Below the pieces are notes generated by a model that searched no databases, had not been told where the DNA came from, and saw nothing but the letters and a program-made list of their open reading frames with translations. From the NCBI RefSeq assembly GCF_001294625.1, contig NZ_CP012677.1:2976001-3040000 (forward strand): a stretch of 64,000 nucleotides of DNA. The letters are read 5' to 3'. Shown in pieces: positions 33,947 through 41,970 of this stretch (the first letter of the stretch is position 1; the number at the start of each line of letters is the position of its first letter). Origin of the DNA: Arthrobacter alpinus (GTDB lineage: Bacteria > Actinomycetota > Actinomycetes > Actinomycetales > Micrococcaceae). A program made the position numbers and the translations under genes.

Positions 33947-35152
33947 CTAGCGGGGAACAGGTTTGTTGCGCGGCACCCAGTAGCCCAGGACAGCGGCGGC
34001 CGCCAATCCCAACAGTCCCGTGGCCGCAATCCCGAAGGACAATGTCACCACTGCTGTCAGCCCAGCCAGGATGGCTGGGCCGCTGGAGCCGCCAATGTCG
34101 GAGAGAAAACGCCAGATCCCCAGGAACTGCGCCCTGCCGTGGCGTGGCGAGTAGTCTGCGCCCAGCGTCATGATCAGGCCCGAACCAATGCCGTTGCCAA
34201 AGCCGATCAGCAGCGCCACCAGCAACAGCGACAGTGCGCCCGTGGTTAGCGGCATGAGTAGCAAGGAGATTCCCATCAGCGCCATCGACGGCACCGCCAC
34301 CCAGACGCGGCCTTTCCTGTCCATGACCTTGCCTGCCGGGTAAAAAACCAGCATGTCGATGGCGCCGGACAGGCCATAGATCACGGAGGTGACGGCCGGG
34401 TTCAGTCCCAGGCTGTCCGCCCACAGCGGCACCACCACCTGCCGGGAGGACCGCACAGCACTGACCAGAAGCACGCCTATTCCCACGGTCAGGAAGACTT
34501 TTCGATGGGCCAACATCAATGAGCGCACTGTTGGCATGGGGGCGGCGGAAGGTGCACCTTGGCTGCTGACAAGGTCCGGCAGCCACCAGGCGAGCGCCCC
34601 AGCGCCCGCCACTGCGACAACTGCCACCCAGTACGCCCCGGCCAACCCCACCAAATGGATGACCAACGCCCCGATGAATGGCCCGGCGAACAAGCCGATC
34701 CTGCCTACCCCGCCCAGCGTGGACATGCCCCGCGCACGCAAAAATGGTGGCACAGCCTCGGTCAAATAGCTTTGCCTGGCTAGGTTGAACACTGCGGAGG
34801 CGGCCCCGATCAAGAAGATGCCGACACCAAATTGCAGCAAACCGGTGGCAAAAACGCACAGCAGCAAGGCAATCAGGCTCAAGACGGCGGCACCCACCAT
34901 GCCGAGCCGTTCACCAAACTTTGCCGTGATGAGTGAGGCGGGGATGTTGCTCACCAGCGAACCAATGCCGATCAGCGCCACCACTAGGGCGGCACCGGCC
35001 AGCGAGGAACCCATGTCACGTGCGCTTAGCGGGATGATGGGCAGTATTGCTCCCTCACCGATGCCGAACAGCAAGGACGGCCCAAACGCCGGGACGGCGA
35101 TGGACCACAGGCTAAAGTCTCGGGGGGAGGCATTCTTATTCACTGCCCCCAC
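33947..35152 (-). CDS. MFS transporter
   Basis: A 401-residue, roughly 12-TM major facilitator protein. SLLFGIGEGAILPIIPL marks TM1 and the loop, FGERLGMVGA is a motif A-like segment after TM2, and LARQSYLTEAVPP(F)LRARGMS and GVGRIGLFAGPFIGA lie in the TM4-TM5 region. It resembles bacterial drug or sugar efflux permeases of the YfcJ/MdtG type. No linked regulator is adjacent; it faces the PAP2 gene convergently with 24 nt between the stops. Substrate unknown. Confidence 0.78.
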   Translation of the reverse strand: MGAVNKNASPRDFSLWSIAVPAFGPSLLFGIGEGAILPIIPLSARDMGSSLAGAALVVALIGIGSLVSNIPASLITAKFGERLGMVGAAVLSLIALLLCVFATGLLQFGVGIFLIGAASAVFNLARQSYLTEAVPPFLRARGMSTLGGVGRIGLFAGPFIGALVIHLVGLAGAYWVAVVAVAGAGALAWWLPDLVSSQGAPSAAPMPTVRSLMLAHRKVFLTVGIGVLLVSAVRSSRQVVVPLWADSLGLNPAVTSVIYGLSGAIDMLVFYPAGKVMDRKGRVWVAVPSMALMGISLLLMPLTTGALSLLLVALLIGFGNGIGSGLIMTLGADYSPRHGRAQFLGIWRFLSDIGGSSGPAILAGLTAVVTLSFGIAATGLLGLAAAAVLGYWVPRNKPVPR

Positions 35153-35202
35153 TGTAGTCCCGTCCGCGGCGGTCTTCTCCCCGTCCGGGCCGTTGCATCC
35201 AG

Positions 35203-36597
35203 TTACAGCTCGGCGAGCACCCCCGCCGGGTTTTCCATGGCGTCGGCGATGAAGCGCAAGAACCCCGCAGCCACGGCGCCGTCACACACCCTGTGGTCAA
35301 AGGCGAGCGTCAGCTCCGTCACCTTCCGTACGCAGAGTTCCCCCTCCACCACCCACGGCTTGTCAACAATGCGCCCGATCCCCAACATGGCCGCCTCCGG
35401 GTGGTTGATAATGGCCGCCGAGCCGTCAACCCCAAACACTCCGTAGTTGTTGATGGTGAAGGTGCCCCCGGCCAGGTCCGCCGTGCTGGCCTTGCCCGCC
35501 CGGACACGAGCGGTCAATTCACTAATCTGCTCACCCAGTGCCCGGGCACTGCGGCCCTGGGCACCCCGCAACACCGGCACCACCAGTCCCCTGTCGGTTT
35601 GGGCGGCAAACCCCAAGTTGATGCCGTCGAAGGAAACCTGGGTGTCGACGCCGTTCTCGTTCACCAGCTGCGTGTTCAACTGTGGGAAGCGGGCCAGCCC
35701 GGCGGTGACGAACCGGGCCACGAACGCCAATATGCTCGGTGCCGTGCCAGTGCCTGCCTTCAGGCCGGCACGCAAATCCAGCAGGGCCGTGGCGTCAACA
35801 TCCACCCACACCGTGGCCTCTGGAATTTCGCGGCGGCTCCTGGTGAAGGCCGCCGCGGCCGCCTTCTTTGCCCCTGTCAAGGCCGTGCGTGCCAGCACGG
35901 GCAGCCCGGTCCGGGGGTCGACGGCGGCTGGCGCACCCTCAGCGACCAATGAGCCCGACAGTGCCGGCGACAGTGCCGGAGACGGACCTGCGGGGGTTCT
36001 CACCATGGCGGCTTCGACGTCGCTGCGCAAGATCAGCCCGCCTTCCCCGGAACCGTGGATGTCAGCGAGCGCCAACTGCGCGTCACGGGCCATTTTCCGC
36101 ACCAGCGGCGAGATCACCAGGGGTGCGGGCTTCCTGCCGACGGGAGGTTCCGTCACCTGCTGGGGGCGATGGAGCCGCGGAGGCCGTGTCCGCCCAGGCC
36201 CGCCGTGAGAGGACGTCCCGTAGCCGATGAGCACGTTGCCAGATTCCGCTGCGGTGCTCGGAGCAGAATCGGCGTCGTCAAGCCCAGGGTGTGGCGGGCG
36301 CCGCGGAGCGGGCCGGGCTGACGACGCCGATTCTGCGGGCATCGCAGCTCCCGACCCCGGCAGCGCCACGGAGATCAGCGGCTTGCCGACCTCCAAGGTG
36401 TCGCCCTCGGCCCCGTGGAGTGTGGCGACGGTGCCTTCGAACGGCGAGGGTACCTCCACGACTGATTTCGCGGTTTCCACCTCGGCGATGGGCTGGTCGA
36501 TGTGCACGGAGTCGCCCACCCCCACCAGCCAGGTGACCAGTTCGGCTTCGACCAGGCCCTCGCCAAGGTCGGGCAACAAGAACACTTGCAAACTCAT
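35203..36597 (-). CDS. bkdC: Branched-chain 2-oxoacid dehydrogenase E2 (lipoyl acyltransferase)
   Basis: Dihydrolipoamide acyltransferase, 464 residues from ATG 36597, which forms an ATGA overlap with the E1beta stop. One N-terminal lipoyl domain (about 1-80) carries the lipoylated K44 in VETAKSVVEV. A Pro/Ala/Ser linker follows, then a peripheral subunit-binding domain (ISPLVRKMARD..., about 163-200) and the catalytic domain ending with DHRVCDG (H435). It moves acyl groups from lipoate to CoA. Together with E1alpha and E1beta it degrades valine, leucine and isoleucine 2-oxoacids; pyruvate or acetoin as substrate is less likely but not excluded. Confidence 0.9.
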   Translation of the reverse strand: MSLQVFLLPDLGEGLVEAELVTWLVGVGDSVHIDQPIAEVETAKSVVEVPSPFEGTVATLHGAEGDTLEVGKPLISVALPGSGAAMPAESASSARPAPRRPPHPGLDDADSAPSTAAESGNVLIGYGTSSHGGPGRTRPPRLHRPQQVTEPPVGRKPAPLVISPLVRKMARDAQLALADIHGSGEGGLILRSDVEAAMVRTPAGPSPALSPALSGSLVAEGAPAAVDPRTGLPVLARTALTGAKKAAAAAFTRSRREIPEATVWVDVDATALLDLRAGLKAGTGTAPSILAFVARFVTAGLARFPQLNTQLVNENGVDTQVSFDGINLGFAAQTDRGLVVPVLRGAQGRSARALGEQISELTARVRAGKASTADLAGGTFTINNYGVFGVDGSAAIINHPEAAMLGIGRIVDKPWVVEGELCVRKVTELTLAFDHRVCDGAVAAGFLRFIADAMENPAGVLAEL

Positions 36598-37682
36598 GAC
36601 TGCTCCCACTGAAGTTGGTCGACGGCGTCCAAGATCCTGTCCACGCCTGGCAAATAGTACTTTTCAAGCCTTGGTGCGGGGTAAGGGATGTCAAAGCCGC
36701 TCACGCGCAGCACGGGTGCGGCGAGGGAGTGGAAGCAACGCTCCTGGATGCGGGCCACAATCTCTGCGGCCATGGAGGCGAAGCCCGGGGCTTCCGCTAT
36801 GACAATGGCCCGCCCGGTGGAGCGGACGGCGGCACTGACGGTCTCGTCGTCGAACGGCACCAGGGAACGAACGTCAATCACTTGCAGGGAACGCCCCTCC
36901 TCCGCTGCGGTTTCGGCGGCGGCGAGCGCTGCGGCGACGGAGGGCCCGTAGGCGATCAAGGTTGCGTCGGTGCCTTCACGGGCCACCGCCGCCTTGCCGA
37001 TGCTGGACGGGAGAACACTGTCGCCGTCGTACCTCGCACGCAGCGCATCCAGGTCCACGGTGGCCTTCGAGAAGTACAGCTTCTTGGGCTCCATGAACAC
37101 CACGGGGTCCGGGCTGGCGATGGCGTCGCGCAGCATGATGTAGGCGTCGCTGACGGTCGACGGCGTCAGCACCGTCAGGCCGGGAGTGTGGACGTAGTAG
37201 GCCTCCGAGGAATCGCAGTGGTGTTCCACGCCGCCAATGCCGCCGGCGTAGGGGATGCGGATGACCAGGGGCAGGCGGACCTGGCCGCGGGTCCGGTTGC
37301 CCATCTTGGCCACATGGCTGGTGATCTGTTCAAAGGCCGGGTAGGCGAAGGCGTCGAACTGCATCTCCACCACGGGTTTCATACCGTTCATCGCCATACC
37401 GGTGGCCATGCCGACAATGCCGGATTCTGCCAGCGGCGTGTCAAAGCAGCGTTCCTCACCGAAGCGGCGCGTCAGCCCGTCCGTCACACGGAAAACCCCA
37501 CCCAGGGTGCCCACGTCCTCACCAAAGACCAGCACCGTGGCGTCGGAGGCCATGGCGTCGGACATGGCCAAGGTCAGCGCCTTGGCGAAGGTGATGGTTT
37601 GGACCCCTCTCAGTTCAGGCTCGACGGCGGCCGTGCTGGCGTGGGCTGTGCCGGCCGAGGGCCGGTTGGCCATGGTGGTCAT
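36594..37682 (-). CDS. bkdB: 2-Oxoacid dehydrogenase E1 beta subunit
   Basis: A 362-residue transketolase-like beta subunit. VLVFGEDVGTLGGVFRVT (about 50-67), FDTPLAESGIVGMATGMA (about 80-97) and EMQFDAFAYPAFEQI are the hallmark blocks, including the glutamate that activates ThDP. HCDSSEAYYVHTPGL lies in the potassium/ThDP region. It decarboxylates branched 2-oxoacids with E1alpha. ATGA overlaps with both neighbours show tight coupling. Confidence 0.92.
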   Translation of the reverse strand: MTTMANRPSAGTAHASTAAVEPELRGVQTITFAKALTLAMSDAMASDATVLVFGEDVGTLGGVFRVTDGLTRRFGEERCFDTPLAESGIVGMATGMAMNGMKPVVEMQFDAFAYPAFEQITSHVAKMGNRTRGQVRLPLVIRIPYAGGIGGVEHHCDSSEAYYVHTPGLTVLTPSTVSDAYIMLRDAIASPDPVVFMEPKKLYFSKATVDLDALRARYDGDSVLPSSIGKAAVAREGTDATLIAYGPSVAAALAAAETAAEEGRSLQVIDVRSLVPFDDETVSAAVRSTGRAIVIAEAPGFASMAAEIVARIQERCFHSLAAPVLRVSGFDIPYPAPRLEKYYLPGVDRILDAVDQLQWEQS

Positions 37683-38836
37683 GACTGTGCTCCTTCAAGG
37701 GGCTGGCCAGCAGAGAGTTCTTCCGCCAACATAAAGGCTTGCTCGCGCAATTGCGGTGTGGGCTCGGAGTACACGTAGGCGAAAAGATCAGCCGGATCGG
37801 GGCTTGTCTCGGTGTTCAGGCCGTCACGGATGGTCTTGGCCACCACTTCGGCGGCCGCAGCGAAACGTTCGGTGTCGGCGGCACCCAGGAGTCCGGCGTC
37901 GGACAGGTATTTTTGCAAACGCAGCAACGGATCCTTGGGCACCCATTGGGCCACCTCCTCGGCGCTGCGGTACCGGGTGGCGTCGTCGGCGTTGGTGTGC
38001 GCCTCCATCCTGTACGTGTGCGCCTCCACCAAGGAGGGACCGCCGCCGTCCCGCGCCCGTTCCAGCGCATGTCCCAGAACCGCCAGCAGGGCGGCCAGGT
38101 CATTGCCGTCAACGCGCTCCCCCGGCATGCCGTAACCCACAGCCTTGTGGGCCAGCGACGGCGCCACGGACTGGTGGATGAGCGGCACCGAAATGGCGTA
38201 CTGGTTATTTTGGATCAAAAAGACCACCGGGACGTGGAACACGGCCGCAAAATTCAGGGCCTCGTGGAAGTCTCCCTCGCTAGTAGCGCCGTCCCCACAC
38301 AGGGCCAGGGCCACCGTGTCCTCGCCACGCAATTTCGCGGCGTGCGCCACTCCCACGGCGTGCAACAACTGGGTGGCCAGCGGCGTGGTGGGCAGCCCGG
38401 TGTTGTACTGGTGCGGGTCAAATCCGCTGTGCCAGTCCCCGCGCAGGGACTCAAAGGCCTCCATCGGGGTCACCCCGCGGCCCAGTATGGCCACCGTGTC
38501 CCGGTAGGTGGGGAACAGCCAGTCGCTGCTGCGCAGGCACATATCCGACGCCACCTGGCAGGCTTCTTGCCCGTACGACGACGGATACACCGCCATCCGT
38601 CCCTGCCGCACCAGGGCGCCAGCTTGTTCATTGACACGCCGCCCTATGACGAGGCGCTCATACCCGTCCAGCAGTGTGGCGTCGTCGGGGAGCGCATACG
38701 GCTCCTTGTAGTCTCCCGCCGTCATTGGCGCACCCTCGGGCGCGATCAGCTGGACGGGCGCATCGGAGGGCAACAAGTAGTCCTCGCCATGACCGGCGTA
38801 CCCGCCGTGATCAACAATTTCCGGATGGTTCGTCAT
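37679..38836 (-). CDS. bkdA: 2-Oxoacid dehydrogenase E1 alpha subunit
   Basis: About 385 residues from ATG 38836, which has GGAG 9 nt upstream. A longer in-frame start at 38869 is less well supported. The ThDP/Mg motif is GDGATSEGDFHEALNFAAV...NN, with the closing pair at IQNNQYAIS. The phosphorylation-loop equivalent and H in EAHTYRMEAHTNADD are intact. This is the first gene of E1alpha-E1beta-E2. E3 (lipoamide dehydrogenase) is absent and must be supplied elsewhere. An Lrp/AsnC gene is divergent, a common arrangement for bkd operons. Confidence 0.9.
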   Translation of the reverse strand: MTNHPEIVDHGGYAGHGEDYLLPSDAPVQLIAPEGAPMTAGDYKEPYALPDDATLLDGYERLVIGRRVNEQAGALVRQGRMAVYPSSYGQEACQVASDMCLRSSDWLFPTYRDTVAILGRGVTPMEAFESLRGDWHSGFDPHQYNTGLPTTPLATQLLHAVGVAHAAKLRGEDTVALALCGDGATSEGDFHEALNFAAVFHVPVVFLIQNNQYAISVPLIHQSVAPSLAHKAVGYGMPGERVDGNDLAALLAVLGHALERARDGGGPSLVEAHTYRMEAHTNADDATRYRSAEEVAQWVPKDPLLRLQKYLSDAGLLGAADTERFAAAAEVVAKTIRDGLNTETSPDPADLFAYVYSEPTPQLREQAFMLAEELSAGQPLEGAQS

Positions 38837-39045
38837 TGAAATCCGCTCCATTCCAGGGTCAAACAGCAAAGATTTTCCATTTGTCTAGTATGGATTTGGA
38901 TTGCATTCTGTATCCAGTTGGGCTGAAAACTCTGGATAATATCCGATATAAGCCATACTCTTAGAGACATAACAACAAAGTGACCGGGCTTACACGCGCA
39001 GCTTGTCTCGCCGTCGCCCACTAGCCAACGCAGCAAAGGAACACC
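38837..39045. promoter_or_regulatory. Divergent bkd/Lrp promoter region with AT-rich palindromes
   Basis: 209 nt that are clearly AT-richer than the flanks. A TGGAT...ATCCA pair lies at 38897-38916 and GGATAATATCC, nearly palindromic, at 38934-38944. Spaced, imperfect AT-rich dyads suit an Lrp-type octamer, but the exact sites are inferred. Confidence 0.5.
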
Positions 39046-39498
39046 ATGGCTGGCACCACCCCCGCGCCCCTGGATGACGTGGACCGCAAGATCATTGCCG
39101 AACTAACCCGCGACGGGCGGATGTCGGTGTCCGCGGTGGCAGAGAATGTGCACATATCGCGGGCGCACGCCTACGCGCGAATTTCCAAGCTCACCTCAAC
39201 AGGTGTCCTGACAAAGTTCACCGCCCTGGTGGACCCTGTCAAGGCCGGGCTTAAGTCCTCTGCCTATGTGACGTTGAAGGTCAGCCAGCATTCGTGGCGA
39301 CAACTGCGCGAGGATTTGCGCGCCATTCCCGAGGTCCAGCACATCGCCTTGGTGGGCGGCGATTTCGATGTGATCTTGCTGGTCCGTGCCGAGGACAACA
39401 TGGGCCTGCGGAGGGTCATCTTCGACCAGCTGCAATCGATGCCCGGGGTACTGGACACCCAGACGTTCCTGATCTTTGAGGACCTGGACACGCGCTGA
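39046..39498 (+). CDS. Lrp/AsnC-family regulator (BkdR-like)
   Basis: A 150-residue regulator. The N-terminal HTH reads LDDVDRKIIAELTRDGRMSVSAVA...SRAHAYARISKL (9-49), and the RAM effector domain begins around 60, with ALVGGDFDVILLVRAEDN. It is divergent from the branched-chain dehydrogenase operon, so it probably senses branched-chain amino acids or their oxoacids and controls bkd. The stop codon is inside a degenerate family A repeat. Confidence 0.85.
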   Translation: MAGTTPAPLDDVDRKIIAELTRDGRMSVSAVAENVHISRAHAYARISKLTSTGVLTKFTALVDPVKAGLKSSAYVTLKVSQHSWRQLREDLRAIPEVQHIALVGGDFDVILLVRAEDNMGLRRVIFDQLQSMPGVLDTQTFLIFEDLDTR

Positions 39499-39543
39499 GT
39501 GAGCCTGAGGAAATCACCGGGGGTCTCGATGCTCGACCACCGG
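39496..39543. repeat. Degenerate family A repeat pair after the Lrp gene
   Basis: GTGAGCCTGAGGAAATCACC is followed by GTCTCGATGCTCGACCACCGG (given by position). It is the same inverted layout as at 30117-30170, with more mismatches. The TGA of the Lrp gene lies at its left edge. Confidence 0.5.
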
Positions 39544-39626
39544 ATTTTGGGCCGCCATGATGGGGACCGTCATTTTCACAGCGTGGTGGTGGACACAGAG
39601 CCAGGGAGTGGGACTAGGCTCAAGCC

Positions 39627-40400
39627 ATGAGCACAGCGAGTAAAGCCACCGAACTCCTTCGCCTCCACCAAGCTCCACAAATCCTGCAATTGGCCAATGT
39701 GTGGGATGTCATCAGTGCCAAGGTCATTTCAGAGCTGCCCGGCACCAAGGCCCTTGCCACGGCAAGCCACTCCATCGCCGCCTCTTACGGCTATGAGGAC
39801 GGCGAATGCATGCCGCTGGCCACCATGATCGAGGCTGTGGGCCGCATCGCGGCCGCCACCGATCTTCCCGTCACTGCGGACCTTGAGGCCGGCTACGGCA
39901 ATCCCGGCGAGACCATTCGCCGCGCCATTGGTGTGGGCATTGTGGGCGCGAACATCGAAGACCAGATGCGTCCGCTCCCCCAGGCCATCGCCCAGATGAA
40001 ACAAGCCGCCAATGCGGGTGCGGCAGAAGGTATCGACTTTGTCCTCAACGCCCGAACCGATGCCTTCTTGCGCGGCGCCGACCGGGACCCGAAGGAAGTC
40101 CTGGAGGCCGCCCTTGAACGGGGCAAGGCGTACCTTGAGCTCGGCGCAACGTGCATTTTCGTTCCGGGAAAATTGGACGAATACACGGTGAAGGCTCTGG
40201 TAGCCGGCATCGGGTGGGGCAAGGTCAGCGTCATCAACGTGCCCGGTTCGCTCACACCCTCCAAGCTTGAGGCGCTGGGCGTGGCCCGGATCTCCTACGG
40301 CCCCTGGATTCAGCGGGTCGCCCTGACCGCCATCGCCGACGCCGCCACTGCCCTGATGAACGACGGCGTCCTGCCGGAAGGAACGCGACCGCTGAACTGA
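39627..40400 (+). CDS. Isocitrate lyase/PEP mutase-family protein
   Basis: A 257-residue member of the ICL/PEPM superfamily. LANVWDVISAKVISE is the start of the barrel, PVTADLEAGYGNP holds the metal-binding Asp-Glu region, and VGANIEDQ is the next conserved strand. The isocitrate lyase signature KKCGH is absent, so it is not ICL itself. Relatives include 2-methylisocitrate lyase-like and oxaloacetate-decarboxylase-like enzymes; carbon-carbon or phosphono chemistry on a small 2-oxoacid is likely. Confidence 0.8.
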   Translation: MSTASKATELLRLHQAPQILQLANVWDVISAKVISELPGTKALATASHSIAASYGYEDGECMPLATMIEAVGRIAAATDLPVTADLEAGYGNPGETIRRAIGVGIVGANIEDQMRPLPQAIAQMKQAANAGAAEGIDFVLNARTDAFLRGADRDPKEVLEAALERGKAYLELGATCIFVPGKLDEYTVKALVAGIGWGKVSVINVPGSLTPSKLEALGVARISYGPWIQRVALTAIADAATALMNDGVLPEGTRPLN

Positions 40401-40441
40401 CGCTGGACCTCCTGCCCTTTCTAAGCTGGGATGATGGAGTC

Positions 40442-40990
40442 ATGAAGAATCATCACACAGCTCGTGCCGAAGCTGCCGAGACCGCCATCGCCGTTCAGGA
40501 AGCCCCCGCGGTGACCAAGTTAATCTTTGTGTCGGCCGGGCTCGGCGCCCTGCTCTCAGCGTTGATGCTGTTCTTGGGCGCGGGCGATCCGGCCACCACC
40601 TCCATGGCCGTATTTGTTGCTTCACCACTGATCCCAGCCCTGTGCGCGGCAATCATCTGGGTGCCCCTGGCCCTCTCGCACAAGACCGAAGCCCGCCGCC
40701 AAACCAGCTCCGCAGCCGCCGTGATGTTCGTCCTGGCTATCATCTTTTTCTTCGTCGAATGGTCGGCACGCTTTGAGCTGAGCCTGTACTTCGCCGTCAT
40801 GCTTTTTGGCTGGGGCGTCAGGCTCCAACAGCAGCAGCTCAAATGGGCGGCCCTGCCGTTTGTGGCCGCCGCGATTGCCCTGCGCGTGCTGAACTTCCCC
40901 GGAGAGGCGTTCGTCCTTCTCATATTGGGCGTCGCAATGGTCGCGTGGCCGTTCCTGCGCCAGCCCGCCCGCCCGCAACCAACCCGCTAG
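40442..40990 (+). CDS. Hypothetical membrane protein
   Basis: 182 residues with about four to five TM segments (at about 25-47, 56-75, 90-108, 113-128 and 140-172). I do not recognise a family. The hydrophilic N-terminus and short Pro-rich C-terminus lie at opposite ends. Its TAG stop overlaps the stop of the convergent enoyl-CoA hydratase-like gene by three bases (CTAG). Confidence 0.65.
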   Translation: MKNHHTARAEAAETAIAVQEAPAVTKLIFVSAGLGALLSALMLFLGAGDPATTSMAVFVASPLIPALCAAIIWVPLALSHKTEARRQTSSAAAVMFVLAIIFFFVEWSARFELSLYFAVMLFGWGVRLQQQQLKWAALPFVAAAIALRVLNFPGEAFVLLILGVAMVAWPFLRQPARPQPTR

Positions 40991-41775
40991 TTCCCTGAGA
41001 AGTTTGGCTTCCGCTTGGCGGTGAAGGCGGCGAACCCTTCTGCGTAGTCGGCCGTGGCTGACAGGGCCACTTGCGCCGCATTTTCCTGTACGACGGCGTC
41101 CCACAGTCCCAGCCGTTGGTCCCTGATCTGGGCCACAAGGGTTTTGCTGGCGTTGAACGCCTGGGTAGGCCCGGTGGCTGCCTTGCGTGCCGCAGCGCGG
41201 GTGAAATCCAGCAGTTCCTCGTCAGGTTTCGCCCTGCTGAACAGTCCCGCCGCAACGGCGTCGGCACCACTGATCAGCTCCGAGGTGTAGATCAAATCAA
41301 GGGCTCGGTGACTTCCGAGGCGTTCCGTGAAGAGCCAGTGCCCGCCGGAATCCAAGGCGGCGCCGAGGTTGCCAAACGGGGAACCGAACTTCGCGCTGCC
41401 GGCCACGTAAACAACGTCCGTGGCGATCAGTAGTCCGAGCCCCACCCCCAGGCAGGCGCCCTGTGCCGCGGCAAAGGTTGGCACCGGAAACGCGCTCATC
41501 TTGTGCAGCAGCGGCGTCAACAAACCCTCGAGATAGCCGCGGGCGTCGTCGTTGGCGCCATCCACTCCTGCAATGTCGCGCCCCGCACAAAACGCCCGCC
41601 CCTCCCCGCGCAGCAACAACGCCCGGACGGTTCCGGAGGCCACAGCTGCACCTGCTTCGTCATAGGCAGCGCCGAGCTCACCCAGATCCGCCTCGTTGAG
41701 CGAGTTCAGTTTCGCGGGGGCATTGAGCACAATCTCGGCGACGCCGTCGGCAATGGAAAGCTCGATCATGGACAC
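40987..41775 (-). CDS. Enoyl-CoA hydratase/isomerase family protein (PaaG-like candidate)
   Basis: A 262-residue crotonase-fold protein. The oxyanion-hole strands are ...GRAFCAGRDIAGVDG (about 60-73) and AAAQGACLGVGLGLLIATDVV (about 104-124). NLGAALDSGGHWLFTERLG carries an Asp where PaaG-type isomerases (and ECH1-like isomerases) place their catalytic acid, and lacks the paired glutamates of true hydratases. Next to paaABCDE, the ring-1,2-epoxyphenylacetyl-CoA isomerase PaaG is a good candidate. It is 195 nt downstream of paaE, separated by a repeat element. Confidence 0.72.
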   Translation of the reverse strand: MSMIELSIADGVAEIVLNAPAKLNSLNEADLGELGAAYDEAGAAVASGTVRALLLRGEGRAFCAGRDIAGVDGANDDARGYLEGLLTPLLHKMSAFPVPTFAAAQGACLGVGLGLLIATDVVYVAGSAKFGSPFGNLGAALDSGGHWLFTERLGSHRALDLIYTSELISGADAVAAGLFSRAKPDEELLDFTRAAARKAATGPTQAFNASKTLVAQIRDQRLGLWDAVVQENAAQVALSATADYAEGFAAFTAKRKPNFSGN

Positions 41776-41802
41776 TCCTCAAGTGGATGGATTGTGTTGG
41801 AA

Positions 41803-41966
41803 GGCGACGGAGCCGGCATTTTTTTGCTGTCCGGCGTAAAGGAGACGCCTAAGGCCGCCCGCGGCCGTGGTGTCGGATAGTCCCCAAGCGCTCCCACCGC
41901 TCGCAAGCTCGCAGCGGGTCCCTCGCGCTCGTGGGCCCCGGACGGAAAAATGTCGGCTCCGTCGCC
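41803..41966. repeat. 164-bp element with 21-bp inverted ends
   Basis: The ends at 41803-41823 and 41946-41966 are inverted copies with one mismatch (GCGACGGAGCC/GGCTCCGTCGC core). The interior includes a palindromic GGCCGCCCGCGGCC and a block (about 41884-41938) that resembles 49371-49467 in reverse orientation. It lies between paaE and the paaG-like gene. It may be a miniature mobile element, a large cruciform or a terminator. Confidence 0.65.
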
Positions 41967-41970
41967 GGCC

